Of a stretch of 64,000 nucleotides of DNA, positions 8,107 to 16,437 are shown piece by piece. The DNA comes from Haloarcula sp. DT43 (GTDB taxonomy: Archaea > Halobacteriota > Halobacteria > Halobacteriales > Haloarculaceae): positions 620,001-684,000 of the forward strand of contig NZ_JAYMGZ010000002.1 of NCBI RefSeq assembly GCF_037078405.1, in the 5' to 3' direction. The position numbers were made by a program, and so were the translations under genes. Every line of letters starts with the position of its first letter. Position 1 is the first letter of the stretch. The notes under the pieces are model-generated. The model saw only the letters and a program-made list of their open reading frames with translations. It was not told the origin of the DNA and made no database searches.

Positions 8107-9432
8107 ATGAGTCGGACCGAAACCGTCGACAGTTCGGCCGTCAGCAGGGGTACCGTGGGTGACTACGTCGAGGCGATGGGGCCGTCCTGGATTGCGGGGG
8201 CAATCGCCGCCGGCCCGGCGACGATTGCCAGCCTCGTCACCGCGGGCGGCGCGTTCGGCTACAGCCTCCTGTGGGTCGTCGTCCTCTCCGCGGGGGCGGG
8301 GGCGCTGGCCCAGTACCTCGCCATGCGGTTGGGACTGCTGACCGAGCGGGGCATCGTCGGCGTCGTGGAGGACCACCTCGGCGACGCCTGGGCGTGGCTG
8401 CTCGTCGGCGACGCAGTACTTGCCGCCGGCGTCGCGCAGTTAGTCATCATGAAGACCGTCGCCACTGTCTCGGCGACGGTGACCGGTATCGACGCGCGGG
8501 TCTGGGGCGTCGCCTGGGCGCTCCTGCTGGCCGCGGGGCTGGCCGGCGGCGGCTACCGCTTTCTGGAACTGGGCGCGAAAGTCCTCGTCCTGCTCGTGGT
8601 CGTCGCGTTCGTCGCCAGTCTGTTCGTCGTGCCCATCGACGCCGGCGCGGCGGTGAGCGGCCTCGTTCCGTCCGTTCCATCCGGGAGCGCGCTGGTCGCG
8701 GCCGGCATCCTCGGCGGCGCGGTCCACATCACGCTCATCACGATGCACTCCTACACGATGCGGGCACGGGGCTGGACTCGCGACGACTACGACCTCGCGA
8801 CGGTCGACGTGGGCGCATCGATGCTCGTGGCCTTCGGCGTCTACAGCCTCGCCATCTTTCTGGTGACGGCGAGCGTGCTCACCTCCGGGGACCTCACGAC
8901 GGTCGGCGCTGCGGAGGCGCTCGGTCCCCTGGTCGGCGACAGCGCCCGCTGGCTGTTCCTGCTCGGTCTGTGGGGCGCTGCCGTCTCGACGCTCGGGGGC
9001 AACACCATCGTCCCGCCGTTCCTGCTGGCCGATAAGCTCGGCTGGGGCACCACCATCGAGGACGGTCGCTACCGCGGGCTGCTCGTCGCCGTCGCGCTGC
9101 TGTCCGCGCCGGGGGCGTTCATCGGCGGGAACGTGCTCGGCCAGCTCGTCCTCGTGCTCGCGCTCGGGACCGTCGGCACGCCCTTCGTCATCGCCGTCGT
9201 CCTCTATCTCCTGAACTCCGATGCGGTCCCGGAACCGAACTCGACGCTGGCCAACGTCGGCGGGCTGGCCCTCCTCGCGGTCTCGGGCGGCCTGGCCGCG
9301 AACTTCGTCGTCGAACAGCTCGGCGGCGGCGTCGGCCCGCTGTCCGGGTTCGTGCTGGCCTTCGCCGTCGCGCTCGGGCTCGCCATGGCCGGCCTCGGCG
9401 GGAAGTTCCTGCGGGAGGAACTCCTCGCGTGA
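8107..9432 (+). CDS. Nramp-like membrane transporter with non-canonical metal-site motifs
   Basis: 441 aa, about 11-12 membrane segments. The family resemblance lies in the TM1 region (GPSWIAGAIAAGPATIAS followed by GGAFGYSLLWVVVLS) and in the TM6 region (GILGGAVHITLITMHSYTMRA). In canonical Nramp (MntH) proteins TM1 carries DPGN and TM6 carries MPH for divalent metals. Aligned by eye, residues 36-39 here are GPAT and position 207 is His where the metal-binding Met is expected. The substrate is therefore uncertain; Mg-type Nramp relatives or a non-metal substrate are possible. A TATA-like GTGTTTTGAG lies about 28 nt upstream. The stop overlaps the start of the next gene. Confidence 0.75.
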   Translation: MSRTETVDSSAVSRGTVGDYVEAMGPSWIAGAIAAGPATIASLVTAGGAFGYSLLWVVVLSAGAGALAQYLAMRLGLLTERGIVGVVEDHLGDAWAWLLVGDAVLAAGVAQLVIMKTVATVSATVTGIDARVWGVAWALLLAAGLAGGGYRFLELGAKVLVLLVVVAFVASLFVVPIDAGAAVSGLVPSVPSGSALVAAGILGGAVHITLITMHSYTMRARGWTRDDYDLATVDVGASMLVAFGVYSLAIFLVTASVLTSGDLTTVGAAEALGPLVGDSARWLFLLGLWGAAVSTLGGNTIVPPFLLADKLGWGTTIEDGRYRGLLVAVALLSAPGAFIGGNVLGQLVLVLALGTVGTPFVIAVVLYLLNSDAVPEPNSTLANVGGLALLAVSGGLAANFVVEQLGGGVGPLSGFVLAFAVALGLAMAGLGGKFLREELLA

Positions 9433-9983
9433 CCGGCGTCGAGGTCCCGCTCTCGGGGTCGACGCTAGTCGTCGGCCGGTCGAACGCCGGGAAGACGCGG
9501 ACGACCGCCGCCGCCCTCGACGCCTGGCTCGACCGCGAGGGGCCCGACGGCGTCGTCGTCCTCGACTTCGCGCCCGAACTCGAACGGGACGGGACCGTCC
9601 TCGGCGGCCGCCTCGACCGATTCACCACCGTGCCGGAGTCGGTCTGGGTCGGCCGTATCGACGCCAGCGCCCCCCGAGCCGAGAGCGAGACGGCTGACGG
9701 GGCGGTCGCGCTCGCTCGGGAGAACGCCCGGCGTGCCGAGCGACAGCTGGACGCGCTCCCGGCGGCCCCGCGAGCGGTGTTCGTCAACGACGCGACGATT
9801 CCGTTCCAGCACACCGCCGCCGCGGTCGACCGGCTCACCGCGTACTGCGACGGGGCGGACGTGGCCGTCCTCAACGCCTTCGACAGCGACGAACTGGGCG
9901 TCGACGACCCGGTCTCGCGGGCCGAGCGGGACGCGCTCGACCGGCTCCGGCACTGGGCCGACCGGACCGTCGACCTGTCGTAG
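9429..9983 (+). CDS. P-loop nucleotide-binding protein coupled to the Nramp-like transporter
   Basis: 184 aa, GTG start inside the GTGA overlap with the transporter stop, so translation is coupled. Walker A is GRSNAGKT (residues 16-23). GVVVLDFAPELER follows as a possible Walker B, and there is a long Arg/Ala-rich helix (ALARENARRAERQLDALP) in the middle. RAVFVNDATIPF and VAVLNAFDSDELG look like core beta strands of a P-loop NTPase. I see no NKxD or GTPase G4 motif, so ATP is the more likely ligand. No family name can be given. A regulatory or energising role for the transporter is inference from the overlap. Confidence 0.7.
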   Translation: MTGVEVPLSGSTLVVGRSNAGKTRTTAAALDAWLDREGPDGVVVLDFAPELERDGTVLGGRLDRFTTVPESVWVGRIDASAPRAESETADGAVALARENARRAERQLDALPAAPRAVFVNDATIPFQHTAAAVDRLTAYCDGADVAVLNAFDSDELGVDDPVSRAERDALDRLRHWADRTVDLS

Positions 9984-10040
9984 CGAGCGGGACAGAGCGC
10001 CCGCCGGGATTTCGTCCCGGTTCGCCGCGCCGACCGGCCG

Positions 10041-10286
10041 TTACCCGCCGCGTTTCCGGAACCAGACGCGCTCGCCGACGGGGCTCTCGCCGTCGTCGAT
10101 GTCGAGCCGACTGACGAACAGGTCCCGGATAGCCACGGTGACGACGAGTTCGCTCTGCTCGCCGGACTCGTCTTCGACGGTGACGACGCAGTGGCCGTCC
10201 CGCTCCGTCAGCCCGGTGACCGTGCCGACCGTCCAGCGGTCGCGGTGGTGTGACGGCTCCCGTGCGTGAATGCGGTCGTGGTCCAT
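10041..10286 (-). CDS. Small haloarchaeal conserved protein
   Basis: 81 aa, with a His/Arg-rich N-terminus (MDHDRIHAREPSHHRDRWTVG) and then a strongly beta-predicted region (TVTGLTERDGHCVVTVEDES, ELVVTVAIRDLF) that looks like a small SH3- or OB-type barrel. I recognise no catalytic motif. It lies 10 nt downstream of a 51-aa membrane protein gene on the same strand, with no TATA of its own, so the two probably form a transcription unit. Function is unknown. Confidence 0.65.
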   Translation of the reverse strand: MDHDRIHAREPSHHRDRWTVGTVTGLTERDGHCVVTVEDESGEQSELVVTVAIRDLFVSRLDIDDGESPVGERVWFRKRGG

Positions 10287-10296
10287 CGGGCCGGCT

Positions 10297-10452
10297 TCAC
10301 CGGTTCCACTCGTAGAACCACCACGCGCCGCCCAGCACCATCAGCCCGACGCCGAGCGTCGAAGTCGCAGGCTCTGGAATGATAAACAGCACGAGTCCGG
10401 TGAGCACCATCCCGACCGGTTCGAGTTCGTCGAGGAACTTCGTGAAGTCCAT
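10297..10452 (-). CDS. 51-aa single-pass or hairpin membrane protein
   Basis: Short ORF beginning MDFTKFLDELEPVG with two hydrophobic stretches, MVLTGLVLFII and TLGVGLMVLGGAWWFY, separated by a PEPATS turn, and ending in WNR. It has typical haloarchaeal codon use. A TATA-like CTATACC (near 10474-10480) sits about 25 nt upstream of the ATG, which supports a real leaderless gene. It is followed after 10 nt by the 81-aa gene. Function is unknown; small membrane proteins of this size in haloarchaea are generally uncharacterised. Confidence 0.65.
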   Translation of the reverse strand: MDFTKFLDELEPVGMVLTGLVLFIIPEPATSTLGVGLMVLGGAWWFYEWNR

Positions 10453-10515
10453 GTCCGGTGGTTCGCCCGCCTGTGGTATAGAGGTTCGTCCGGTCGCGGG
10501 CGAGAACGGCGTCGC

Positions 10516-12432
10516 TCAGCGAAAGCGGAACGTTTCGAGGTTCTCCGGCGCGAAGGTCCGGATGTTCTGGTCGTGGTACAGCGACGAGGAGAGGTCCTGC
10601 GTCGCCGACTCGTCGCCGTGGACACAGAGGATTTTCTCGGGCCGGGGGTTCATCGTCTTCACGAAGTTCTCCAGCCCCTGGCGGTCGGCGTGCCCGGAGA
10701 AGCCGTCGACCGTCTCGACGGTCATCTCCAGCGGGACCGTCTCGCTGCGTCCGCTGCCGCCGACGGGCACCTCGTCGACGCCGCGCTGGACCCGGTTGCC
10801 GAGCGTCCCCTGTGCCTGGTAGCCGACGAAGGTGAGCGTCGAGTCCGGGTCCGGAGCCAGGTGTTCGAGCCAGGACAGCACCGGCCCGCCGGTGAGCATC
10901 CCGGAGGTCGAGAGGACGATGCAGGCGTCGCCGTCGGCGATGTCCCGCCGCTCCTCGTCGCCGCCCTCGACGTGGGTGAACTGGTCGGCGAGGAACGGAT
11001 TTTTGTCCTCGTCGAAGATGCGGTCCTGCAGGTCGTCCCGGAGGTACTCGGGATAGGTCGTGTGTACGGCCGTCGCCTCCCATATCATCCCGTCGAGGTA
11101 GACCGGTATCTCCGGGATGTCGCCCTTTCGCATCGCCTCTTCGAGGACGAGGAGGAGTTCCTGTGACCGCCCGACGGCGAAGGTCGGGATGAGGACCGTT
11201 CCACCGCGGTCGGCGGCGTTCTGGACGATTTGCTTGAGCTTTCGCTCCGAGTCCTCCTGGTCGGTCTGGTAGTCGTTGCGGCCGCCGTAGGTCGACTCCA
11301 GCACGAGCGTCTCCACGCGGGGGAAGTCGTTGACAGCGCCGTCGAACAGCCGCGTGTCGTCGTAGTGGATGTCACCGGAGAAGGCGACGTTGTACAGGCC
11401 GTCGCCGACGTGGAAGTGACACACCGAGGAGCCGAGGATGTGGCCGGCGTTGTGCAGCGTCAGTTTGATGTCCGGCGCGATGTCGGTCACGTCACCGTAC
11501 TCCAGCGGGATGGTGTGTTTGATGGCCTCGCGGACCATCTCGGAGTCGTACGGCGGGGTCCGGCCGTCGTCCGCCGCCGTATCGAGGTAATCGAGCGTCA
11601 GCAGGCCCATCAGGTCCCGCGTCGGTTCCGTGCAGTAGATTGGGCCGTCGTAGCCGTACTCGAACAGCAGGGGGACCAGCGCGGAGTGGTCCAGGTGGGC
11701 GTGGGTCAGGACGACGGCGTCGATGCCGTTGGTCCCGGCACCGAACGCCTCGGGGATGTCCAGGTACGGCTGTTCGCCGTTCGAGCCGGGCTTGTTGCCA
11801 CAGTCGACGAGAATCCGCGTGTCCGGCGTCGAGAGGATGAAGGCAGCGCGGCCGACCTCCCGACAGCAACCCAGCGTGGTGATGCGGACGTACTCGTCGT
11901 CGGACATCGGGTCGCGGTGTATCTGCCTGCCGACCCGTTCGAGGATGTCCCGGCGGTCCTCGCGCTCCTGTTTGAGGAAGTTCCGGACGTTCTCGACCGT
12001 CGAGGACTCGATGGGCGGCGTCCGGACGACCTCGGGCGTCCAGCCGACCTCGCGGGTGATGTCGCGCAGGGTGGACCCGCGCCGCCCGATGGCGACGCCG
12101 GGGCGCTGTGCCTGGACGACGACCTCGCCGGTGTCGGTGTGGAAGTTCAGGTCCACGACGCCGGCTTCCTCCGGGATGATGTCCCGAATCGCCGCCTCGG
12201 CCTCTTCCGGCGGGGACAGCACGTCGGGGTCCGGACGGACCGTGATGCGCTTGCGGAGTTTCGACGCGAGCCGGCGAACGAGGTCGCTGTTCGCGGCGAA
12301 CTCCTTCGGGTCCCGCGTGTATATGACGAGTTCCGGTCCCTCGTAGGTGACGTCCGTGACCGAGATGCGGGGCGGGACTTCCTCGTCAATCGTTGCCTTC
12401 ACGTCTTCGAGTTGCTTGTCTACAGTGCTCAT
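10516..12432 (-). CDS. KH-domain beta-CASP ribonuclease aCPSF1 (FttA), transcription termination factor
   Basis: 638 aa, full length for the family. The order is: N-terminal KH-like region with GVAIGRRGSTLRDI (about 112-125), metallo-beta-lactamase domain with HAHLDH at 244-249 and later GHILGSSVCHFH and FSGDIHYDD, and a beta-CASP insertion with LIPTFAVGRSQELL and VLSTSGMLTGGP, ending in the FSGHADRQGL and CVHGDE zinc ligands. In archaea this 5'-3'/endonuclease processes nascent RNA 3' ends and terminates RNA polymerase. No TATA box is found 27 nt upstream; candidates further up (GATAACTG near 12525, TTTTATAA near 12603) would give a 5' UTR, unlike most genes here. Confidence 0.93.
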   Translation of the reverse strand: MSTVDKQLEDVKATIDEEVPPRISVTDVTYEGPELVIYTRDPKEFAANSDLVRRLASKLRKRITVRPDPDVLSPPEEAEAAIRDIIPEEAGVVDLNFHTDTGEVVVQAQRPGVAIGRRGSTLRDITREVGWTPEVVRTPPIESSTVENVRNFLKQEREDRRDILERVGRQIHRDPMSDDEYVRITTLGCCREVGRAAFILSTPDTRILVDCGNKPGSNGEQPYLDIPEAFGAGTNGIDAVVLTHAHLDHSALVPLLFEYGYDGPIYCTEPTRDLMGLLTLDYLDTAADDGRTPPYDSEMVREAIKHTIPLEYGDVTDIAPDIKLTLHNAGHILGSSVCHFHVGDGLYNVAFSGDIHYDDTRLFDGAVNDFPRVETLVLESTYGGRNDYQTDQEDSERKLKQIVQNAADRGGTVLIPTFAVGRSQELLLVLEEAMRKGDIPEIPVYLDGMIWEATAVHTTYPEYLRDDLQDRIFDEDKNPFLADQFTHVEGGDEERRDIADGDACIVLSTSGMLTGGPVLSWLEHLAPDPDSTLTFVGYQAQGTLGNRVQRGVDEVPVGGSGRSETVPLEMTVETVDGFSGHADRQGLENFVKTMNPRPEKILCVHGDESATQDLSSSLYHDQNIRTFAPENLETFRFR

Positions 12433-12680
12433 AGCTCAAAACGGGGTGTCCTCCCGGCGGGGCCGACCACGGCTGCTGGGGGCCGACCTGGTGCCGCGGG
12501 ATGTACGCTCTCTAACAAAGTCATCAGTTATCGGTGAGTTGCCTCCGGACGTGGAGAGATGTCCGGAAAACCGTCCTCTATTTCTCAGTATTCCCTTCGT
12601 GTTATAAAAGCCTTCGCAATACGGAGGTCGAGACCGTCCGTGCCCGCAAGCGGTAAACGCATTCCGTGTGAGACACCGGC

Positions 12681-13163
12681 ATGCGACTGACGCCCGAGAC
12701 CGTCCGGGAGGAGTACGACCGGATACAGGACCGGCGCGACGACGTCGTCCCGCTCGTGAACGAAACCCGGGCCCACCTCGGGGCCCAGTTCGGCGTCGAG
12801 GTCGAGACGCTCACCGACGACGCCTACGCGGCCGCCATCGACGAGGTGTTCGCCGACGGCGACCGCGCGGTCAACGCCGCCGCGCTGGCGCGTCTGCTTC
12901 GAGACCTGGACGTCGCGGGCGATTACCCGGGGTTCGTCGTCGACGAACTTCTCGGCCGCGAGCTGGCCGCGATTATCGCCGGCGAGCAACCGCTCCGACT
13001 GCTCGCGGAAGCGACCTTCCACGTCGCGGACGTGCGGACCCACGGGGACGACGCGGAGCCGGCCGGCGCTGACGACCTCGACGCCGCCCTCGCCGCCGGC
13101 GTCCAGACGCGAGTCCCGGGGTGGCCGTGGCAACGGAGCGCGAGCCCGTTCGCCGTGGAGTGA
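12681..13163 (+). CDS. Hypothetical helical haloarchaeal protein
   Basis: 160 aa, acidic, almost entirely helical by eye (TPETVREEYDRIQDRRDDVVPLV, DRAVNAAALARLLRDLDV, FVVDELLGRELAAIIAG). There is no membrane segment, signal peptide or recognised motif. The C-terminus GVQTRVPGWPWQRS is unusual in having two Trp. It is divergent from aCPSF1, with a weak TATA-like GGTAAACG about 27 nt before the ATG and a stronger TTATAAAA near 12602-12609 usable on either strand. I do not recognise the family. Confidence 0.65.
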   Translation: MRLTPETVREEYDRIQDRRDDVVPLVNETRAHLGAQFGVEVETLTDDAYAAAIDEVFADGDRAVNAAALARLLRDLDVAGDYPGFVVDELLGRELAAIIAGEQPLRLLAEATFHVADVRTHGDDAEPAGADDLDAALAAGVQTRVPGWPWQRSASPFAVE

Positions 13164-13288
13164 GCCTCCCAGGGACGCGTCGCTCGGTTTCCCACGTCTC
13201 GCCGGAAACTGGGTTGTACGAGACACGTCTGGGAAACAAATATCAACCCACGGGATAATTCTGGCAACTATACGGACAGCACTCAGAC

Positions 13289-13444
13289 ATGTTTGATGAA
13301 CAGGTTCCGAGCCAGTGTCCGGAATGTGGGTCGGTGGACGTACGGATACACAGGGTGGCACCGTCCGACCACGAACGCGGGGACGAGTGGAGCCTCCGCG
13401 CCGAATGCCGCGACTGCGACGCGTACACCGAGTGGTTCGACTAG
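13289..13444 (+). CDS. 51-aa zinc-ribbon protein
   Basis: Short gene encoding MFDEQVPSQCPECG...AECRDCDAYTEWFD. Cys10, Cys13, Cys40 and Cys43 form two CxxC knuckles spaced as in rubredoxin-like zinc ribbons. ATAATT at about 13255-13260 lies some 30 nt upstream of the ATG. Codon use and acidity match the neighbours. Small CxxC-CxxC proteins are abundant in haloarchaea and mostly uncharacterised; RNA, DNA or protein contacts are all possible. No clear operon partner: the next gene is convergent. Confidence 0.7.
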   Translation: MFDEQVPSQCPECGSVDVRIHRVAPSDHERGDEWSLRAECRDCDAYTEWFD

Positions 13445-13460
13445 GTGTGACCGCGGCGGG

Positions 13461-14516
13461 TCAGTTCCCAAACGAGAACGACGGCGTCGCCATGAACGCC
13501 GTCTCGTACCCCTCGTGACGGGACACCTGCGGCGGGGCGACGACGTCGACGCCGACGGACGGTTCTTCGACCGTCGTCTCGACGACCGCGCCGTAGTGGT
13601 ACCCGAGGTCGGGGTGGACCGCGGCGGTCAGCGCGTCCTCGAACACCGGTTCGCCGTCGGCTTCCACGGTCCCGTCCAGCGACATCATCGGCAGGGGGAC
13701 GCGGTTGTACGGCGTCCGGACCGAGACGGCGAGATACGACTCGCCGTCGGCGAGGAACGCGGCGTCCCGGAGCCAGGTGACGGCGTAGACGCCGTCGCTC
13801 CCCTTATCGGTCCCGAGGACCGTCCCGGGCAGGGCCGACACCTCGGGCACCTGCGAGGTCGGCAGCATGTCCATGTTCATCAGGTCGACGGCGGCGCGTT
13901 CGCCCTGTGAGTCCGGGAACTCCTCGAACGAGAGCTGGTCGAGGGTGCTCTGTGCGAAGTCGAACTCGACCGTCGCCTCGCCGGCCTCGCCGAACCGCCC
14001 GTCGAAGGCCCCCAGCCGGCGCTCGCCCATCCCGTTGACGCGGACCGAGAGCTGATAGACGCCGTCGCCGTCCAGGGCGTAGTTGTCGCCGTAGTGAAAT
14101 CCCATGTTCTGTGATATCATCGGCCACGGGGACTTGTCGGCGACCGTCTCGCCGTCGCGTTCGACGGTAATCGAGAGGCCGGCGGACACCGGCAGCACCA
14201 TCTCCGTCTCGGGGTCCCAGACGGTCGCCATCAGGTGGACGCTGTCCTCGCTCCGGATGTCGACCCTCTCCGCCGTCGTCCCGGTCACGGTCCAGAAGCG
14301 GTGGGGGAACGAGTAGGTCAGCCCGACCATGTACTCGCCGGCCTGTGCCATCCCGGCCATCCCCATCCCCTCGGCGTGGGTGGGCCGGTACGTGGCGTCG
14401 GGGCGGTTCTCGACCAGCGGCGGTGCGCGCGTCGACTGCGTGCTCAGCGAGCCACACCCCGCCAGGGCCGCCGATGCGGCGACGCCGGTGCTGGCGAGGA
14501 ACTGTCGGCGATTCAT
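13461..14516 (-). CDS. Tat lipoprotein resembling the Fe-Tp/P19 iron-binding family
   Basis: 351 aa. MNRRQFLASTGVAAS with Cys21 in LAGC marks a Tat lipoprotein. The mature part is beta-rich and methionine-rich near the N-terminus (GMGMAGMAQAGEYMVGLTYSFPH), with MGFHYGDNYAL, MNMDMLP and HPDLGYHYGAVV further on. Such Met/His pairs recall periplasmic P19/Tp34-type proteins (Fe-Tp), which bind Cu or Fe for uptake, and the protein seems to contain two such beta-sandwich parts. A TATA-like TCTTTCAG sits about 27 nt upstream. The upstream gene on the same strand is a DyP-like Tat lipoprotein, which suggests an extracytoplasmic iron or haem module. Metal identity is inference. Confidence 0.6.
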   Translation of the reverse strand: MNRRQFLASTGVAASAALAGCGSLSTQSTRAPPLVENRPDATYRPTHAEGMGMAGMAQAGEYMVGLTYSFPHRFWTVTGTTAERVDIRSEDSVHLMATVWDPETEMVLPVSAGLSITVERDGETVADKSPWPMISQNMGFHYGDNYALDGDGVYQLSVRVNGMGERRLGAFDGRFGEAGEATVEFDFAQSTLDQLSFEEFPDSQGERAAVDLMNMDMLPTSQVPEVSALPGTVLGTDKGSDGVYAVTWLRDAAFLADGESYLAVSVRTPYNRVPLPMMSLDGTVEADGEPVFEDALTAAVHPDLGYHYGAVVETTVEEPSVGVDVVAPPQVSRHEGYETAFMATPSFSFGN

Positions 14517-14591
14517 GGGCCGTCTTGGGTCCTCGTCTGAAAGACCGTTCTGGTACGGCGGCCGAAACCGGGAGCCGGGACCCGCCTGCCG

Positions 14592-15860
14592 TCACGCGGC
14601 CGGGTCCGCCGGCGGCAGCGCGCGCAGCGAGCGCGGCGGCAACAGGTAGTTCCCGCGGCGTGTGACGGTCATGTACTGGAGGATACCGTTGTTGACCTGC
14701 TGGCCGACGGCGGAGTCCGCCGCGACGTCGGTCCCGTTCATCGCCTGTTTCGTGGCGACGAAGTCGGCGATGGACCGCTGCAGGGAGAGGAAGTGGACGC
14801 CGGCCTCGCCGCCGTCGGTGGAGTCGAAGTCCCGGCGGAGAATCGTCGGCGCGTCGTCCTCTCTGGCCCGGGACATCTTCTGGGCGTGCCCGACGACGCC
14901 CTCCCGTCGACTGCTCTCGACCACGTCAGCCGGGCACTCGTCGACGCCGCTGTCGGTGCCGAGGTTCTCGCCGACGCCCTCGACCTTGTCCTCGGCGGCG
15001 TGGGCCGGGCAGAACATCTTCGAGACGCGCTGGTCGTGTGACTCCTGCTCGTACCACTGCTGGAGCTGTAGCCGTATCTTCGAGAGGTGCTGGGTCGCGC
15101 CGCCGGCGAACGGCCCCGAGTCGACCGTCACGCGGTCCTCGGAGGCCTGGTTGCCGTCGAACCCGGACTTGAATCCCATGAACAGCGGCGCGTCGTCGGG
15201 AACCGGCTCGGAGTCCGGAATCCCGTCGGCGTCCTGGTTCTCGGCGGGCAGGCCGGCCCCGACGAACCCCGTCCGGCGGTCCGCCTCGTGCAGCACGCCC
15301 TCGAACGTCGCGGTCATCTCGTGGTCGTTGGCGGCTTCCCGGGTGCCTTTCAGCGCTTCCTCGGCCTCGATGACGACCCGCTCGTCGTCGCTGGCGAGGT
15401 GCAACAGGGCGTCGGGTGTGTCGAACTCGGGGTCCTCGAAGGGGGCCAGCGCCGCCGGCTCGGGCAGGTCGACGCCGGCCACGTCGGCCTCGAAGCGGTC
15501 GAAGTAGGCCGGGCTGTACCCGAGCGTGAACAGCAGCCCCTCGTTGCTCCACTCGTAGGCGCGTTCGAGGTCCCGAAGCGCCGATTCGACCTGCTCGCGG
15601 TCGGCGTCGCTCGGCGTGCCGTCGCCGGGGTAGTTCAGCAGGAGGAGGACGTGGTGGCGCGACAGCCGGTGGTTCCCCGCGTCGTCGGTCGCCAGCGCCG
15701 CGTTCCAGGCGTGCTGGCGCTCCGGGAGCGACGAGGGGTCGTCGGTCCCCTCGGGAACCGTCCCCGACCCGCGGTCGAGACAGGCGGCCAGCGCCGCGGT
15801 GCCGCCGATGGCGACGGCGCTTTTGGCGAACTCGCGTCGGGAGATACCGCGTTCAGTCAT
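14592..15860 (-). CDS. DyP-type peroxidase-like Tat lipoprotein
   Basis: 422 aa. SRREFAKSAVAIGG with Cys27 in LAAC gives a Tat lipoprotein. Similarity to EfeB/DyP is seen in the ferredoxin-like halves, in PLFMGFKSGFDGNQ (residues 226-238, where DyPs have GFxDG), in GHAQKMSRAR around His325 (the EfeB SHIRLANPR region with the proximal haem His), and in VHFLSLQRSIADF and NYLLPP near the end. DyP/EfeB enzymes use haem peroxidase chemistry; EfeB works with EfeO in iron uptake. The catalytic Asp of GxxDG is not in its usual place, so activity may differ. ATG at 15860 is used; a longer form from 15887 is less likely. It lies 75 nt upstream of the Fe-Tp-like gene. Confidence 0.65.
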   Translation of the reverse strand: MTERGISRREFAKSAVAIGGTAALAACLDRGSGTVPEGTDDPSSLPERQHAWNAALATDDAGNHRLSRHHVLLLLNYPGDGTPSDADREQVESALRDLERAYEWSNEGLLFTLGYSPAYFDRFEADVAGVDLPEPAALAPFEDPEFDTPDALLHLASDDERVVIEAEEALKGTREAANDHEMTATFEGVLHEADRRTGFVGAGLPAENQDADGIPDSEPVPDDAPLFMGFKSGFDGNQASEDRVTVDSGPFAGGATQHLSKIRLQLQQWYEQESHDQRVSKMFCPAHAAEDKVEGVGENLGTDSGVDECPADVVESSRREGVVGHAQKMSRAREDDAPTILRRDFDSTDGGEAGVHFLSLQRSIADFVATKQAMNGTDVAADSAVGQQVNNGILQYMTVTRRGNYLLPPRSLRALPPADPAA

Positions 15861-15933
15861 CACCCGTTCTAGGGGCCGGCCCTCCAATTGGGTTGTGGTA
15901 CGGGACTCGAACGCATCCGGTCCCGCGGTTCGG

Positions 15934-16437
15934 CTACCCGCTCTCGAAGAGCCGGTCCAGCAGCCGGGCGAAGCGGTCCGACAGGCGGTCGGTGGTCGTG
16001 GGGTCGACCGCCGCGAGCAGTTCGACCGTCCGCTCCGGCCGCCGGAGCGCCAGCGTCACCTGTCCCTCGGCCCGGCGCTTCTCGACGACACGGTGGTCGA
16101 CCAGCCCGTCCAGGTGATGTTCGAGCGTGCTCCGGGCGATGTCGAGCGCCTCGGCCACCTCTCCGGGGCGAGCCGTCTCGCGCTCCATGAGCGTCACGAG
16201 GATATCTCTCGCCGTCTCCCGCCGGAGGAAGGCGATGGCGTGGCGCTCCCAGGGGTCGAACGACGCCGCGTAGTAGTGGGTGCGCCCGTTGACCGACTCG
16301 CTGTGCACCCGGTCGAGTCGGGCCAGGTGGTACTGGACCTGGCCCGTAGCGAGGTCCAGCGCCCGGGTCAGCTCCCGGAAGTGAACGCCCGGGTTGGCCT
16401 CGATGTGCCGGTATATCCGGGCTCTGGTGTCGCTCAC
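15934..16437 (-). CDS. Regulator with two winged-helix domains (ArsR/MarR-like)
   Basis: 167 aa, GTG start. Two HTH units are visible: ANPGVHFRELTRALDLATGQVQYHLARL (about 14-41) followed by a HYYAASFDP wing, and ARPGEVAEALDIARSTLEHHLDGLVDHRVVEKRR (about 87-120). This doubled winged-helix plan is common in haloarchaeal regulators. The GTG lies in a GTGA overlap with the stop of the upstream membrane protein gene, so the two are co-translated. Downstream on the same strand are the DyP-like and Fe-Tp-like genes, which makes them plausible targets. The signal it senses is unknown; no Cys-rich metal site is seen. Confidence 0.75.
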   Translation of the reverse strand: MSDTRARIYRHIEANPGVHFRELTRALDLATGQVQYHLARLDRVHSESVNGRTHYYAASFDPWERHAIAFLRRETARDILVTLMERETARPGEVAEALDIARSTLEHHLDGLVDHRVVEKRRAEGQVTLALRRPERTVELLAAVDPTTTDRLSDRFARLLDRLFESG

